Source of the DNA: Lineus longissimus
Lineage: Eukaryota; Nemertea; Pilidiophora; Heteronemertea; Lineidae
DNA: 64,000 nt
Direction of reading: 5' to 3'
Assembly (NCBI RefSeq): GCF_910592395.1
Contig: NC_088316.1
Location: forward strand, 13,578,001 to 13,642,000
Of the stretch, positions 1 to 38,330 are shown piece by piece. The first letter of the stretch is position 1. Every line of letters begins with the position of its first letter. Both the position numbers and the translations under genes were made by a program. The notes under the pieces were generated by a model, which was not told where the DNA came from, did not search any database, and worked only from the letters and a program-made list of their open reading frames with translations.

Positions 1-681
1 AAAATTACCCTAGCACCCCTTAAATCCAGAGTGAACTGATCCAACGTCCAATGGAAGATTCCACTACAGCCATGCAGGGGGTTTGACACAGTCTGAATTA
101 GCTCAGAAGTAAAGTTAGGCAAATCTAAGATAATTATTAATATCTGAAACAAGACTCTGAGAATTTGTTTAGAATTAGTGACCACTTTGATCCACAACAT
201 CTAGACTAGAATCGACTGCGACAACACTCAGAGTTAGACTAAAATTACAACACCAATTAAAATACTGGTACGCAGGTAATCAATATATATACAGGTAACA
301 AACAATTGATACTATTCGCAAACTTCAGTTATGGGCAAAAATTATTTTAGGATAATATAGCACACCAACAGAAACAAAGGCTTTTGTTTGAGGAAGATAG
401 TCTTCAAATCTGGAGTGGAAATTGCAAGTAAAAACTTGACTTCATGACGTCAACCAGAAAAAAAAATCCTCATCATCATTCTCTGATCAAAATCTGAACC
501 TCTCTACGTAGGCTAACGTGAGAATGGCAATTCACTGCCAATTAGTTGCTACTTGATTAAGGCACATTACGTGCCGAAAGCTAATTGAGTTTTTGGACCA
601 AATTATATACAGCCTATCATGAAAACAGTGTTACTTCAGTTTTCTTTGCCATTCAGGCAAATCTTTTGACTTTCTACTTAC
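1..681. other. Left-edge non-coding stretch, probably TDRD3 intron
   Basis: No exon can be supported here. The last TDRD3 exon in the window ends at a strong donor (read on the minus strand: CTGCTG followed by gtaagtag), so this stretch is most simply intron, with the terminal exon or exons off the window. Reading through the donor adds only 16 codons to a stop at 631-633; this could be an intron-retention end but has no resemblance to the known TDRD3 tail. Confidence 0.5.
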
Positions 682-3600
682 CAGCAGAGCCTTGGGTATC
701 ATCTTGATTTCAGCGAGGAGAACTTCTTCTGTGTTGCCATAGTCAGTGAATGTGACCACGCAGGTTTCGACATTGTCACTTACACCAACGATTGTAGCCC
801 GATAAAACTGAAACAGGAACCAGATTAGTTTAAACAAATAAGTAAGGGAAATTGTAACTGCATCAAACCACATCCAGGGATAGAACGGTGCTCACAACAA
901 AGCAACGAAAAAAAACATCCATGTGAAAATGATGTCCGTTAATAGAACTGCCCTCGTTTGAAAAAATGTGCCTCCAAAATGCTCATTTTTGTTCGATTTA
1001 GAAAATTCGAAGTGCTACAGAGTGCTGAGGCATGGCTCTTTTTCTATGTTGTCAAATCCAACCCATTCTTAAAGGGGGAAAAACACAAATCCTTCAATAA
1101 TGTTACAACCCTACACATCTAGAGGTATGCTTAACGCTGCAACTCTACATTTCATGAGAGAATTTCGGACAGTGTAGTCAGAAGGAGTTTCGATGTCAAA
1201 ATCTCTAGGGTCAAGATTGGAAAGTCCAAGATTTCCGACTGGAAGACACCACACCAGAAACCATGCACACGCTATTGCTGAAGAACGTGGTAGAAGAGAA
1301 CAGGTTGACATTTCCCCTCCAAGGGAATCACTAAATCGTACCGCAAAATAAGATGCAGTTACTAACCTCTTTGTCTTCCCAGTACTGAGCCAAACAATAG
1401 TCGCCAACTTTCCACTTTCTTGGGTAAGGTTGCGAGTGATCCTGGATCAAGAAAACTACAGTTACCCAATAGGAAAATGTGTGGGGAAAATATCAGTTCC
1501 AGTCAGAGGAGCCTCCTGGCCCGGGTTCGATCCCGGGGAGAACCCAGATTGTATGTCTCACCGGATGAACAGGCATGGCTTTCAAGGAACTAAAAACCCC
1601 TGGCTCTTCTCAACTCTGTCAACATATGAATTTTCAAAGTTCTGCCAGATGAGACTGAAATCTGTGGTCCCTTTTATCATGGAGAGTAAAAGATAACAGA
1701 AAACACACAGGTCATGTTGGTGGACTGAAGCCCATAGTAAAAATATTTTGCCAAGTGTACCAACCTGATAATATTCGACATGCTGGACGTGATTGTGATT
1801 CATCTGCGATGCGCCATCCTCCCATCCTTGGTTATACTGGCCGTTATAATGGTTGGACTGCGGAACATACGTCGAATATTCGGCAAGTCGTGTATCAGCA
1901 CCATTACTTGTGGAATAAGTCACTGCCTGCTCGAGACTCTGAACAGGTATGGCCTGCGGGGCGGCCGACGTTGACGTTTCCTGCTCATAATAGTTAGTCT
2001 GACCATTTTGGTCATACGTCATGGACTTATCATCATACGATTGTTCCTGTGATCGTCTGCCTTGCTCTTTAGGTTGACTTTTATTTTGATAATCTTGGCT
2101 TTTATAATTCTGAGGTTGTGACCTATCATTGCTTTCAGAGTCCTTTGACCTATTATTATAATTTTGACTATGTTGCCTGCCTCCGCGATTGTATTCCTGA
2201 CCCCTATACCCATCGCCATTCCCAGAATGCCTGGCATCATTACCCGATCTATTATTGTAATATTGACCTCGTGACCCCTGGTCCCTTGACCTTGAATCAT
2301 AGTCCTGACCTTTTGACCTATCAGACCTGTGACCTTGACCCCGATAGTCCTGACCTCTGTTATCCTGGAACCGCTCACCCCGGTTCCGGTTTTGTCGCTC
2401 AGAGTCATAATTCGATCTCTGCGAGTTCTCAGCACTTTGATTTGGCCGTCTATTTCCCCCCGCATAGTCTCTACTGGAGGCAGACGCCGCACCCGGTTTC
2501 ATACGATCATTGCGTCCCTGTTTTCCATAGTCAGTATCGTTATTACGCGAATCTCTCCCGCGGCCGCGGTACGAGTCCTCATGAGATTCGTAATTTGGCC
2601 GTCCACGATTTCCCTGATTCGACCGATTAGAATACTGTGAATCGTTATAGCTGTCGGCATATTGTCCCTTTTGTTGTTGTTTTTGAAACCTTGGTGGCAA
2701 GTTTTCCATGCGCTTTTGAAAGAACGTTTGGCCAGAATTTGAATTAGCAGTGTATTGACTTGAACGGCTTGACGCATATTCTGATGAGGAGGTGGTCTTT
2801 CCCTGAGATTGACTGGCGGATGCTTTCGCTCCCTTAGTGTCTGAAACGAAGAAAGAGTAATCATCCATTATTGACACTGAAAAATCATGCTGTATGATGC
2901 AAGCCGGGCACAAGTGCGAAAGAGCAAAATGGTGCAATGCTCTAAAGAGTATATAGGGGTGCACGGTAACCCAAACATTAGGAAAATTTCAAGGAACAGT
3001 GTCAAAAATTCAGAACTATCCAAGTAAATTTCAAATATCTTTCACAAAAAGAACTGATAACTATTGATACGACATGTCATTATCAGCATGCGTGTTGATG
3101 ATACTAACTTACCATCTTTTGTGGTTATTTTTGTTTCTAAGAAATCGAATAGGGTGGCAGGGGCTGAGGGCTTGCTTGGTGGGGCGCCGTATCCTTCTTC
3201 GTCATCATCCCGCCCGCGACCACGGCCCCGACCTCGAGGTCGCTCATCACGGTCACGATCGCGATCAAATCCTGGCCGTTCATCTGAAGAAGAGATATAT
3301 CATGGTTTTTGAAATGTTTACTAAAACACTGTAGGAAACATGCTAAATGCTAACAACACTCTTGTTAGGATAACTGTATGACCAAATTCAGATCCAGCAG
3401 TCTCAGAGAAGAATCTGCCAGATAAGCAGTAGGGTCATTTTCATGTAGCACACACTTTCCCCTCGGACCTGCAGGCAGGCACAAGTCTACTTGTATGCTG
3501 TCCAAGCAGAAGAAAAGTCAAAATTATACACAATTTCAATTCAAAGTAAGTGTCAAACCCAACTCAGATCCAGCAGTCTTTCAGAAAGACTGCCAGATAA

Positions 3601-6600
3601 GGTTAGGGTGTTTTTAATGTAGCACACATTTTCCCCTCGGACCTGCATAACTGGCAGGCCCAAGTCTACTTGTATGCAGAACAGAATATGAAAAAATAGC
3701 CGTAATTAAAATTAAGTCATGAATGTATACATGTACAGGTAACACACTATCGAAACAGGAAAGAACAAGGTTATGCATTTTTTTATTCATGACACAGACG
3801 GTTACTTCCTATGATAGACATTACTAGCCTACTGTACAAAATGAAGTACCTTTTTCAGCACGGGATCCTACCCTTGACGGCCCTCTCATGACACTGGGAC
3901 GGCTGTCACGACTGTCCGGGTATTCCATTCGACCAGTAGTCAGCACATTGATAGCCTCGGCGACATTTCCACTCGACTGTCGAAGGGCAGATGAAGCCTT
4001 CTCTGCTGCGAACCCCATCTCAACAAGCTTGGCGACATCTTTGTCCTGAGGCTGAAATCAAAAGGAATATATTTGAATCCGAGTCAATCATGAAACCTTT
4101 CAATTAGAACTCAGATGAGCTGTTCAATCAGCACGTCAAACTGGTACCCTTGGAGGAGTAAGGCATGTGAAACAAACAGACCCACCTGGAGTCTTACGCT
4201 GAATGTGGGAATCGAACCAGGGACCTTGTGAGCACTAGTTAGAGACCCAAGCCACTACATCACCGTAACTCACCTTTTTTTGTCCTCCACCAAATGTCTT
4301 CCTTCCTTCTTTGCCTCTCAAGGCCTCAGCAATCGTTGCCTGCCGCTGCATAGCAAATTCTTCATTTTCCTCCTTTTTCTTCTCCTCTTTGTTGAGATCC
4401 AAAGATTTGAAGCCATCTCGCCGGTTGACGGTTGTTCTGTCGTTACGGTCCCTTTTACCCAACGGTATAAATGGTGGTGGGCCACCCTCTTCAACGGTTG
4501 CAACGGCAACACGAGTGTGTTTGGCAAGAGACTGTGAAGAAAAAAGCCATGTGTTAGTTCTAAGATGCGTAACTTCACCTGAACAACAATCGTAAAATCG
4601 ATGAAAAATCAATACAAAACACTTCCATATGTTTATATGGCACTCAAATTAGTCAGACAGACTGTTCAAAAGCAATCGACACCATGGCATTAAAAGCCCA
4701 GGGGCCTCAGCATAACCTGTTAACTGTAATTGCTATTTTCGTTTCCCCACAAGGGAACCAGTATTATGGCAATGCTGTGTGGCCTCGGAGCTGGCACAAA
4801 TGGTTGGCAGTATTTCTTCAACTCACCCTTTTCAACTCCCAGTTGTGGTGCATCTGTTCAACCTGGCCACCAAGGACTTTAGTGTTGGTATTGCTCAGCA
4901 GTAAGAAGCCATGTTTGACGTCTATCAGGCCTAGCAGTTTGATCTTGGTCCCTGGAGATGTGTTTAAGCTGGAAATGAAATCGTCAAATACTTTTTACAA
5001 TACAAGGTTCTTGGGAAAAATCACATCTTTATGATTATGAGGTGGTATTTGGTGAGCTTGAACTGTTCACACTGCAATGTGAAATATCTGGTTCCTGATC
5101 GGGCAACCTCAACCTCACCACTTAGATCAGAGAACTTGCCCGCCCTGATATATTAGGCAGTCTCAGGAAATGCTACCACAAAAATGGAACCCTAATATTG
5201 GTCAAGTGGAGTCACAACTGATTTGTGGTTCATTAACTACCGAGTCATCATTTGCACAACTTACTTGAGACTATCCACAGGATCAGTCAGGACAGCGTTA
5301 CAATTGGACTGACCATCGGTCAGGGACAGTTTGAATAGTTTAGGAGCAGTATTAGATTCTTCATTATCCTTGGGCGCAGCGACATTTCGTAGCTTCTGGA
5401 TCTGTAGAACGCAGGGCCCGCTGACGGAGTCGATCCTTCCCTTGTTGATTCCTTCTGGGAGGCTCTTCTCTCCTGTCTCGCGCAGATCCAACTAAAAAAA
5501 AAACATCAACCATCTGACAAATCTGTACCAAGGCACAGCTCGCTTTATTGGAGATATCAAACATCCCCATTGAAATCCTGAGGCCAAGGCAAAGTAATGT
5601 CAGAGATTACTCTTTTCATTGCATTTACAACGTATTCTAATTTCTCAGCAACTACATTTTCCTTGATAGAAAATCCTCTGTTTTAACATTTCATACGGGA
5701 TCTGTTTTTACAGGTAAACATACAGGTACACAGCGAGTGATTTAGTTAATACAGGTAAGGCTACTCACATCAAGGGCCACCTTAATTGTTTCTTGCACAC
5801 TCTTCTTGCCTTCATCTGAGCATGTTCGATACCCCGAGGCCGAAAGGTGCCTGTAGTGACGAGATAATGAAATGTACGTATTAAGACTAAGAATTCAAGA
5901 TCATACCACACTAGAAGTAATGTACAGTTAACAGTAATTGACATTTAATATGGCTAAGTCTTGTTCTCCTTGCGTTGCTGCAGTGGACCAGAAGGGCATT
6001 GCTGCATCATCGAACAGCAGGGCTTCCAAAAAAATTCACCAATGTCATGACCAATTGCTGTCCATATTTTTTGCAATTTATATAAATCACATAGTATAAG
6101 TTTTTAACAGGACTATTCGCAATCGCAAAGACATCGAATCAAATGTGAATGGAATCAAAATAATAGAATTATGTGACTTAAGTCAGGTAAACTAGAAGTC
6201 TGCGCAAGTCTTGCCCAATTGTTGACTATATCTGATATGGAAAACCACAGATCTGCATGCAGTTTTCCACAAATTGTCACTGCCAGGAAAAATTTCTTGA
6301 AATCCATGGGAAAACGTGAATTATATGTTGACATACTTTCCACTTCCATATTTCAACGAGCCTCTTCAGTCATCATTACTAAGCTGCATGCGAGTCAAGT
6401 GATGTGACAAAATAACCACGGGGAAAAATTACCACGGGAAACAACAGGACTTTCATAAGTTATTTTTACATTCTAAGTTGACTAGAACTGACATATTGAC
6501 AAGGTTTTGACCAGAAGTACATGTGCACGTCTTTATTTCATGAATTAGGATATTGATCAATTTAGGATTTTTCAGTTTTTTTGACAACTGAATTTGAAAA

Positions 6601-7725
6601 TCGAATGGGATTTTTGCATTTCACGATATATACTCCAAAAGTCGACAATAGTCAATAGCACTCCAAGAAGGAATGGGACAAGAGGTAAAGTTTTCCAAAG
6701 TTATCTTCCTCAGTCCAACCCCAGCAGGAATACAAATTGTAAGCTAATTACACTGATGACTGAATTTTTTCAAGTAACCCAACTAAAAAATGAAGGTCAA
6801 TATGAATTGCCCTTGAATGCCTACACACAAATGAATCAAAATCAGCACTAACTCATGTATACATGTCATTACATTTCAGTCATTTCGATATTGCTAGCAT
6901 ACATTTGAATTTGCTGCCGTGATTTAAGATTTTCAAAGGAAAACAGTATATAAATAAAAAGGTATGTGGAAAGATCAAGCCACCAAGAGTTTGCTGTTTT
7001 AAATTGCGTACGGCCAGTTCAAAGGCAGTTCGCAATAAAGCCAAACTCTAAATGGATTTTGCAATGAAGGATACTGAATTTGAATAGGCCTATTTGTGTC
7101 TTCTTCATCAAAACGTGCGATTGTGATCCGTAAACCAGAGCAGACTTGGGCCTCACTCCCAGCCCTGTCCCTGCCATGGTTGAGACCGAGACAAATCCAC
7201 ATGTACACCTTCCCCATCTACGACTGCCTTGGCTTGAAAAAAACTTCCCCTGGGCCTGGGCCCTGGCAAATGCCCGAGTCAGTGACTGAGTGAACAAGAA
7301 TGAATGAAACAGGCCCACAACACTACACTGAACAAATATAGCTTTTGGACTATACTAACAGCATTGATGATAATGAATGACATGACAATTCAGTGATTGA
7401 CCTATTGCTCCTACTCTTGCATTTTGACATCAGTGTAAACTGTAATGCACATGACATGCATGCGGGATAGGGATTCTGTGTGCAAAATGATGAAAATGCA
7501 TGGAAAAAGCAAGAAAAGTTGGAAAGAAGAAAAACATGTCCACGATTGAGGAGCTTTTTTCACGTTGTTCTCATCACATAACATACATATTATATACATC
7601 AAAAGTTGCATTGGCATCCCAACAGTTGGAAGATGATTAGTAAATAAATGTCGACGAAGTATTGATGACAAAACGGCTACTTATTCATCTTACCATCCCA
7701 GTCTCACAAGTTCAACGTCGGCCAT
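682..7725 (-). CDS. TDRD3: Tudor domain-containing protein 3 (TDRD3), 3' end off window
   Basis: TDRD3 is an adaptor that binds methylarginine marks through its Tudor domain and partners TOP3B through its N-terminal OB-fold region. Ten exons, in transcript order: 7725-7694, 5850-5769, 5491-5265, 4968-4827, 4531-4274, 4051-3850, 3283-3113, 2840-1765, 1441-1367, 807-682. All junctions keep phase and total 797 codons. Residues 1-160 are the RMI1-like/OB region ([20 protein letters not shown] is nearly identical to human). A UBA domain lies near 251-290 ([20 protein letters not shown]). An RGRGRGR patch followed by [10 protein letters not shown] lies near 335-370. A 359-codon exon rich in R, S, Y, Q, N and G is probably disordered. 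Tudor is near 736-795 ([14 protein letters not shown], then [12 protein letters not shown]). The start ATG at 7725 opens [11 protein letters not shown], like the human N-terminus. The C-terminal exon is missing. Orthology is very secure; exon edges are read from splice signals. Confidence 0.95.
3389..3680. repeat. Two diverged direct copies of a ~110-bp repeat in a TDRD3 intron
   Basis: About 3389-3500 and 3562-3680 share blocks including cagatccagcagtct, ctgccagataag, gtagcacaca, cccctcggacctgca and caagtctacttgtatgc, in the same order. The copies differ by small indels. They sit in the intron between TDRD3 exons 6 and 7. No coding capacity or terminal structure is seen. Confidence 0.75.
4170..4273 (-). 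repeat. tRNA-derived SINE-like sequence abutting a splice donor
   Basis: Read on the minus strand, a perfect Pol III box B (GGTTCGATTCC, plus-strand 4208-4218) lies about 40 nt downstream of a box A-like stretch (plus 4247-4257, TAGTGGCTTGG). This spacing is tRNA-like, but the T-stem and acceptor stem do not pair, so it is not a functional tRNA. It begins immediately at the 5' splice site of TDRD3 intron 5. A degenerate SINE head is the best explanation. Confidence 0.5.
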
Positions 7726-8587
7726 TTTTACGACGCGACAGGGCTGATGCAGTAAATATTTTTTTAATTTCGACCACAGAGAATTAATTAAATACCTTCC
7801 ATAATTATAATAAATTACAGTTATTTCAGAGTATATCAAAGATTTTAATCTAATTGGTTAATCAAATTTTCCAAAATCTTTCCATTTCTTTAATTTGTAA
7901 CGAACTTTCTGATTGGATGAAAAAGTTTGTAGAGTTACGGGCCGCCTAATGGCGGAAGTCAAAACTTACAAAGTTTTGCTGTCAACAAAGTTCATTTTCT
8001 CACTTCCAAAAGGATTCTAACGCATAACATTCCATGATATTTTTTCAAGGAGTAAATTGAAGACAAACTTTACGCATACCTATCTTTATAAAGCATTTGT
8101 TGCAAGTTGTCATTTGGTTTTTGATATCAGAAGCCGGCCACACCTCAAGTCACAGTGTATTGCTGTGTACATTCTCCTGTACATTTTGTGTGTATTGAAA
8201 CTTTATGTGTACTGTGCAATGTCACGGTCAATGTGCAGTGAGTGAATCATTACCCATGTGAATCACATATCTAATAGGATATAGTATGCTTGTGAACAAC
8301 CTTCTGCTTTATTTGGACAACTTTTGCATCGTTAATCCAGGAGTGGCAGGACTTTTTTGGTCACCTTGTGACTGGTGTTTGACAATCATTCATTGTGAAT
8401 GATTGAATCAATCGGCATTTGTCGGCTCACTTTATCAAGTTGATTTTCGGGGTGACAACAGCATACCAGTAACAGTGTTGTACGCCAACAGTTATTTCAA
8501 TAACCTGTATGAATGACCAGACAGATCAGTGATTGTGATTGAGGTGTTTACTACTTTTGTGTTGTGATCAACGTATTCACTTCAAAA
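7726..8587. promoter_or_regulatory. Divergent intergenic region between TDRD3 and the formin
   Basis: These 862 bp separate the TDRD3 start codon (minus) from the formin start codon (plus), so they must contain both 5' UTRs and presumably a shared or back-to-back promoter. The stretch is mostly AT-rich; I see no convincing TATA box or transcription-factor cluster. The role is inferred from gene orientation only. Confidence 0.5.
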
Positions 8588-34021
<25,434 letters not shown>

Positions 34022-34135
34022 TGATAAAGGGTTCATCCATGAGGTCACGGAATGATCATTTGTCTTATCGTCTAGAGGATCTGTTGTTTTTAAAGTTAGA
34101 ACTCCCTGTCATTGTGGTCCGTACACAAAGATTGG

Positions 34136-34580
34136 GTCATGTGCTGGTGCTCCATTTCCCACCGACGTTCTAACCGATGGGGATCTTGGGACCAGGAGGT
34201 TAGTCCCCCTGCTGATACTATACGTAGATCAAACACTTTACAAGTGAGAGTCATATGCTAGTGCTCGAGCTCCCACCAATGTTCTAACCAATGGGAATCT
34301 TGGGACCAGGAGGTTAGTCCCTCTGCTGTTGCTATACGTAGGTCAAACACTTTACAAGTGAGTCATGTGCTAGTACTCGAGCTCCCACCAATGTTCTTAC
34401 CAATGGGAATCTTGGGACCGGGATGTTAGTCCCTCTGCTGTTGCTATACGTAGTTCAAACACTTTACAAGTGAGTCATATGCTAGTGCTTGAGCTCCCAC
34501 CAATGTTCTTAGAAATGGGAATCTTGGGAGCAGAAGGTTGGTCCCTCTGGTGTACTATGGTAGCTCAAAACAGTTACAAC
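34136..34580. repeat. Four tandem copies of a ~112-bp repeat
   Basis: Units start at 34136, 34250, 34362 and 34474 (gtcat[ag]tgct...), each containing cccacca.tgttct, atgggaatcttggga and gttagtccct. They lie between two alternative formin terminal exons, so they are 3' UTR or intron. Confidence 0.9.
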
Positions 34581-34759
34581 TGCTGATTGGTGAGTGGTCA
34601 TCGGATGACATAAGTCAAACTGGGTCAGGTTTGGCTCAGTTGAAGTCCGTACTGAAGATGTGTAGAATCAGGTATAATAGAAGAGTTTTAAAAGTGAACC
34701 TGTTAAAACACTTTCCAATATCATAATCGATTTTCTTCTACTTTTGACTATTTCTTCAG

Positions 34760-34833
34760 CAGCTGAGCCAAAGATGAGTTCTGCTAAGGACTTGGCAGAT
34801 TTCCTCTTGGAAACGAGAGAGTATCGAAAATAG
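34760..34833 (+). other. DIAPH: Candidate alternative formin 3' terminal exon (C)
   Basis: The acceptor tttcttcag is followed by an open 74-nt segment that is in phase with both exon 23 and the internal donor of exon B. It encodes AAEPKMSSAKDLADFLLETR and four more residues before TAG. The acidic-helical peptide and exact phase make it a better candidate than exon A. Confidence 0.5.
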
Positions 34834-35423
34834 AATTGTGTTCAAGCAAGTATAGAAGCAGCATGGTTTGTGGCGGGGTTTTGACTAAAATGTGGATTTG
34901 TGATTGGTCGTGGTGGTGGTGTATAGTGTAGCGAAATCCGATCTTGCCTGTACAGTTGAGAGGTGTGATGGTGAGGTTTGCTCAAACCCTTGCCATTCAG
35001 CTCAGTGATAAAGGTAAGATGGAGAGTACATGTACATGTAGTTGCTTGCCCGGTACTGTAGACCCCATTTCTGCATTAGAAACTGTGTTGGCAGCTGTGG
35101 TTATAGATTCCAGAGGTAAATTTACCTTTCATTTATGGAGTAATTTGAACTAAAATGTCTCCGAACATTATAAAACCTTTTTTTGGAGGAAAATTCGCTC
35201 CTTATTTTAAGCAATTCCAAACAATTATGATATCAGCATTATGAACTTAATCAAAATAGAATGCTTGTAGATATCATGGGGTTAACAGTACCTTTAGATC
35301 ACTTCATTATCCTCTCCTATTAGCTGCAGAAAATCTGGGTGATTCGACCAAAAACAGATTGATTTATTGCACTGTCAGGCACCACAGTTTCCTTGCCTGA
35401 TGTGCTGAGAAAGAATATTCAGA

Positions 35424-35585
35424 CGAACCTCCCTGAACCTCTCTATTAGTATTAAGACACTAGTTCTGTTCCCAGATTGGTTCTTTCAATTCAAGCTGAC
35501 CTCTCTAATCAGGACACCACTCTATTATGGAAAGCACTTGTATTAGTCCCGAGGGTGTCCTTAATAGAGAGGTTCTACTGTACAT
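35424..35585. repeat. Dispersed repeat of the 'gtggaacctc...aggacac' family
   Basis: It contains acctctctatta, cactagttctgttcccagattggtt, tgacctctctaatcaggacac and ends ggttctactgtaca. It matches copies at 19584, 48825 and 49220 in block order. Confidence 0.65.
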
Positions 35586-37262
35586 GATTTTATACTACAC
35601 CTGTATAGCAACACGACTGCATCTTTGATCACTCTGCTCTAGTTTTGACACCGAGCTGCCTCATCTCACCGCTCACCAATGAATATGTATATACTGCCGC
35701 TTGCATTTGCTTTACACAATTCTGTCTTTTCTCTTCATCTTTGAAACTGTGTGCACGGTGTGTCAAAAAATGTTAAAGGCTAACACCGTTCGTTAAAAAT
35801 TTGAAATGTATAGTTGACTCTGGAAACTTTCCATTGCGTAAATATGTACTTGAATATACATTTCCGTAAATATGTACTTGAATATACATTTGGTAGTGTG
35901 AATACCAATTTCAGCAAATTTGCATGCATGATACTTCCACTACAGCATTGTGTATAAATGCATTTCTATTTTCCTGCCCCACCGGTAAATACGAATGGGG
36001 TTCCACTTTATGAAGTCATTGTAAAGAAACCGTTATTGGTTGGATATTTTGTTGACTTTTTATTTTCCGAGGGCTAAGATGCCGATTGATGGGTGTGTTA
36101 ATGTACCGTAGTAAGTTCGTGCATCGCCTAAAACCAGTTAAAACATGTATTTCTTTCTGTGAAAAGTATTTTTACTGTTACATGTAAATGTATCTTTGTA
36201 TTTTGTAAAAATCGTTTGTACTGCAATCCAAGAAGAAGTTCGCACTGTTCATGTTTTTTTGAGTGTGTTGGGATTAGATTGGGAGGAAATTTTAAGGAAT
36301 TAAAGAATCTTTGTGGGAGCCTGTTCAGGGTAATATGCATGGTAAATATTTGTGTTCTTAAAATAGTAGTCCCTGTGGCTGACCATGGAAATATGGATAA
36401 GTATGGATAACTTATGCTGTTTAGTGTAAATGTCTTTTTACAAGTAAAAAAACCTTTTGTACTTCAAGTAAACAAATTTTGTATAGCTAGCTTATTACGT
36501 GACAGGTTTTATAATCCATCCATACTGATCCTGTTGTTACCTGCTACTGTGAAACTGCTTGTACTGTTTTCTATAAGTAAACTTTCCTTGATGTGCATAT
36601 CTGATAGGAGACTACCATCCATTAAGTAGAGCCTACTATTGGTCAATTCTAACCATAAAACCTGAAATTAGCATTATGGGCCATATCAATCTTATTGTTT
36701 ATGGTGCAATGCATGCCATTTATATGTAGTCTTCAAGTTTCAAAATTTGTACAGCAAGGGTGAAATGTAACTCAATAAGTCATGAGAAATGTTGGCTGTT
36801 GTGTTGTGACATTGTTGTGACGCTATGATGGCCTTTGATGGACCCGTCCCGTCTTCTGTGAAACCTTGAACACGTCTTCCTGTAACTCTGTCCTCTGTCC
36901 GAGTTGTTACCCTTGTTCAAAACCGGATGTGATCACCTCAAGACCTTGTATTATATAAAATGTTCATGTCATATCCGTAACTGTTTTAAATGTTTGTGTA
37001 CAAACAACTATCTCAGGTAATATCAAATATCATTGAAACCAAATTCTATTTTCCAAAACTTCCAGAAAAACCAAGAAATGTTGAATGTTATTTTATTAAA
37101 TGAGACTGATTCATTTTTGGCCTGGTTACCTATGTGTACTCTCAGGTATCTGTTGTGTCTATGCTGTACAAATATCAATGTCTATGTGTACAGTGGTAAA
37201 ATGCACTGCGCATGCACTGTGAGGTATTTGTTGTGTCAAAAATACATGTGTCATTATATGCA

Positions 37263-37529
37263 CAGTGGTGGATTTGGGGTGGGTGCTCCTGAGGCATGAG
37301 GGTTCACTCTATTGTAAAGGCAAAGATTTTTCTGGCCATCTCTCCATAACAAGCAAAGAACTACTTCTAATTTTAGCTCTCAGATGCCTGAACACACATT
37401 TGTGGCTGCCAAATTTCTCCATTTTTGCTTGGGGAGACCCCAGACCCTCCTCAATTCCGACATCCCATTTTTGCTCCTCTCAGGCTGGAGTGGTGCCCGC
37501 CCTTTCCCAGATTTTTCAATCCGCCACTG
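37263..37529. mobile_element. Short element with CAGTGG(T/C)GGATT inverted ends
   Basis: It begins cagtggtggattt and ends aatccgccactg, inverted with one mismatch over the first 12 bp. Ends of this form are typical of hAT-like non-autonomous elements. I could not find an 8-bp target duplication, so the boundary or family may be wrong. Confidence 0.45.
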
Positions 37530-37659
37530 GTGTAACCAGACAATTTGGGAATTGATTTGATTAAGTATCTTTCATTCATTGTCATGAATGATCAGTGAGT
37601 CTATTCATCTATGATACATGTAGCTGTGATAAAATGGGCCAAGGTACTGTTTTTCCCAG

Positions 37660-38330
37660 CATTTAGATTCGAACTCCCACCAAAAGTTGTGTCTATCTAC
37701 ATCAACAATTATGAAATACACCCTGAGAAGTTGAGAGAACATGAGGGTAATTATCAAAAATATGTCAGCGAACCTTATATTTATATGTTTTTGGTAATAA
37801 TAAAGTTAACATGCCAGTTGGGCCTCTTATATTGTGCCCCGTCGGTCATTGGTGACATTTTGACATTTGTCCCAAACCATAGGATCAGTGTACGTTTACA
37901 TTTATATAAAAAAACATCATCAATATACCTTAATTCACATTGTTGTGTTCAAAAATAACCACAATTAATCCAGCCTGTAGTTCAAAAGATACAGTTTCTC
38001 GTAGTATTTTGATTAGAACTCCCCTCCGAAAGTTGTTGTAATCTACAGGGTGGCCCAGAATTATTTTCCTTTGGACAATAGAATTATATTGGGATTCCAT
38101 TGTGTGAGGGATAATAATTCTGGACCACCCTGTACATTGATACTTATGCAATACACCCTGAGAAATTAAGGGTAATTATCAAATATATATAAGTGAGTCT
38201 TATATATTTTTGTAATATGACTAAAACACTGATAGGGTTACACTTTTATTTTCAGTCATTGGTGGTAATTTATCAGTTGTTCCCTGAACTTTGGGAAAAA
38301 TGTGCATGTATATAAAAAACCTAATGTATG
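37660..38330. repeat. Diverged tandem duplication
   Basis: Two copies (about 37660-37960 and 38005-38330) share gaactccc, 'aatacaccctgaga', 'ggtaattatcaaa', 'gtcattggtg' and other blocks in order. The second copy is interrupted by an 87-bp inverted-repeat element at 38046-38132. Confidence 0.75.
38046..38132. mobile_element. 87-bp mariner-type MITE with TA target duplication
   Basis: The ends are cagggtggcccagaattatt and its inverse with one mismatch. TA flanks both sides (38044-38045, 38133-38134). The paralogous copy upstream has the uninterrupted site (tctacatcaac). This shape matches Tc1/mariner-derived MITEs. Confidence 0.85.

Noticed and set aside
1500-1560. Possible tRNA gene with box B gggttcgatccc on the plus strand
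   Set aside because: No box A at the right distance and no acceptor stem pairing; at most a SINE remnant.
2019-2864. Several 100-170 aa open frames overlapping the large TDRD3 exon on both strands
   Set aside because: These are shadows of the low-complexity R/S/Y/Q/N-rich TDRD3 exon in other frames; only the frame with correct splice phases on both sides is real.
4170-4273. Functional tRNA gene on the minus strand
   Set aside because: Box B is perfect, but the T-stem and acceptor stem do not pair; it is treated as SINE-like.
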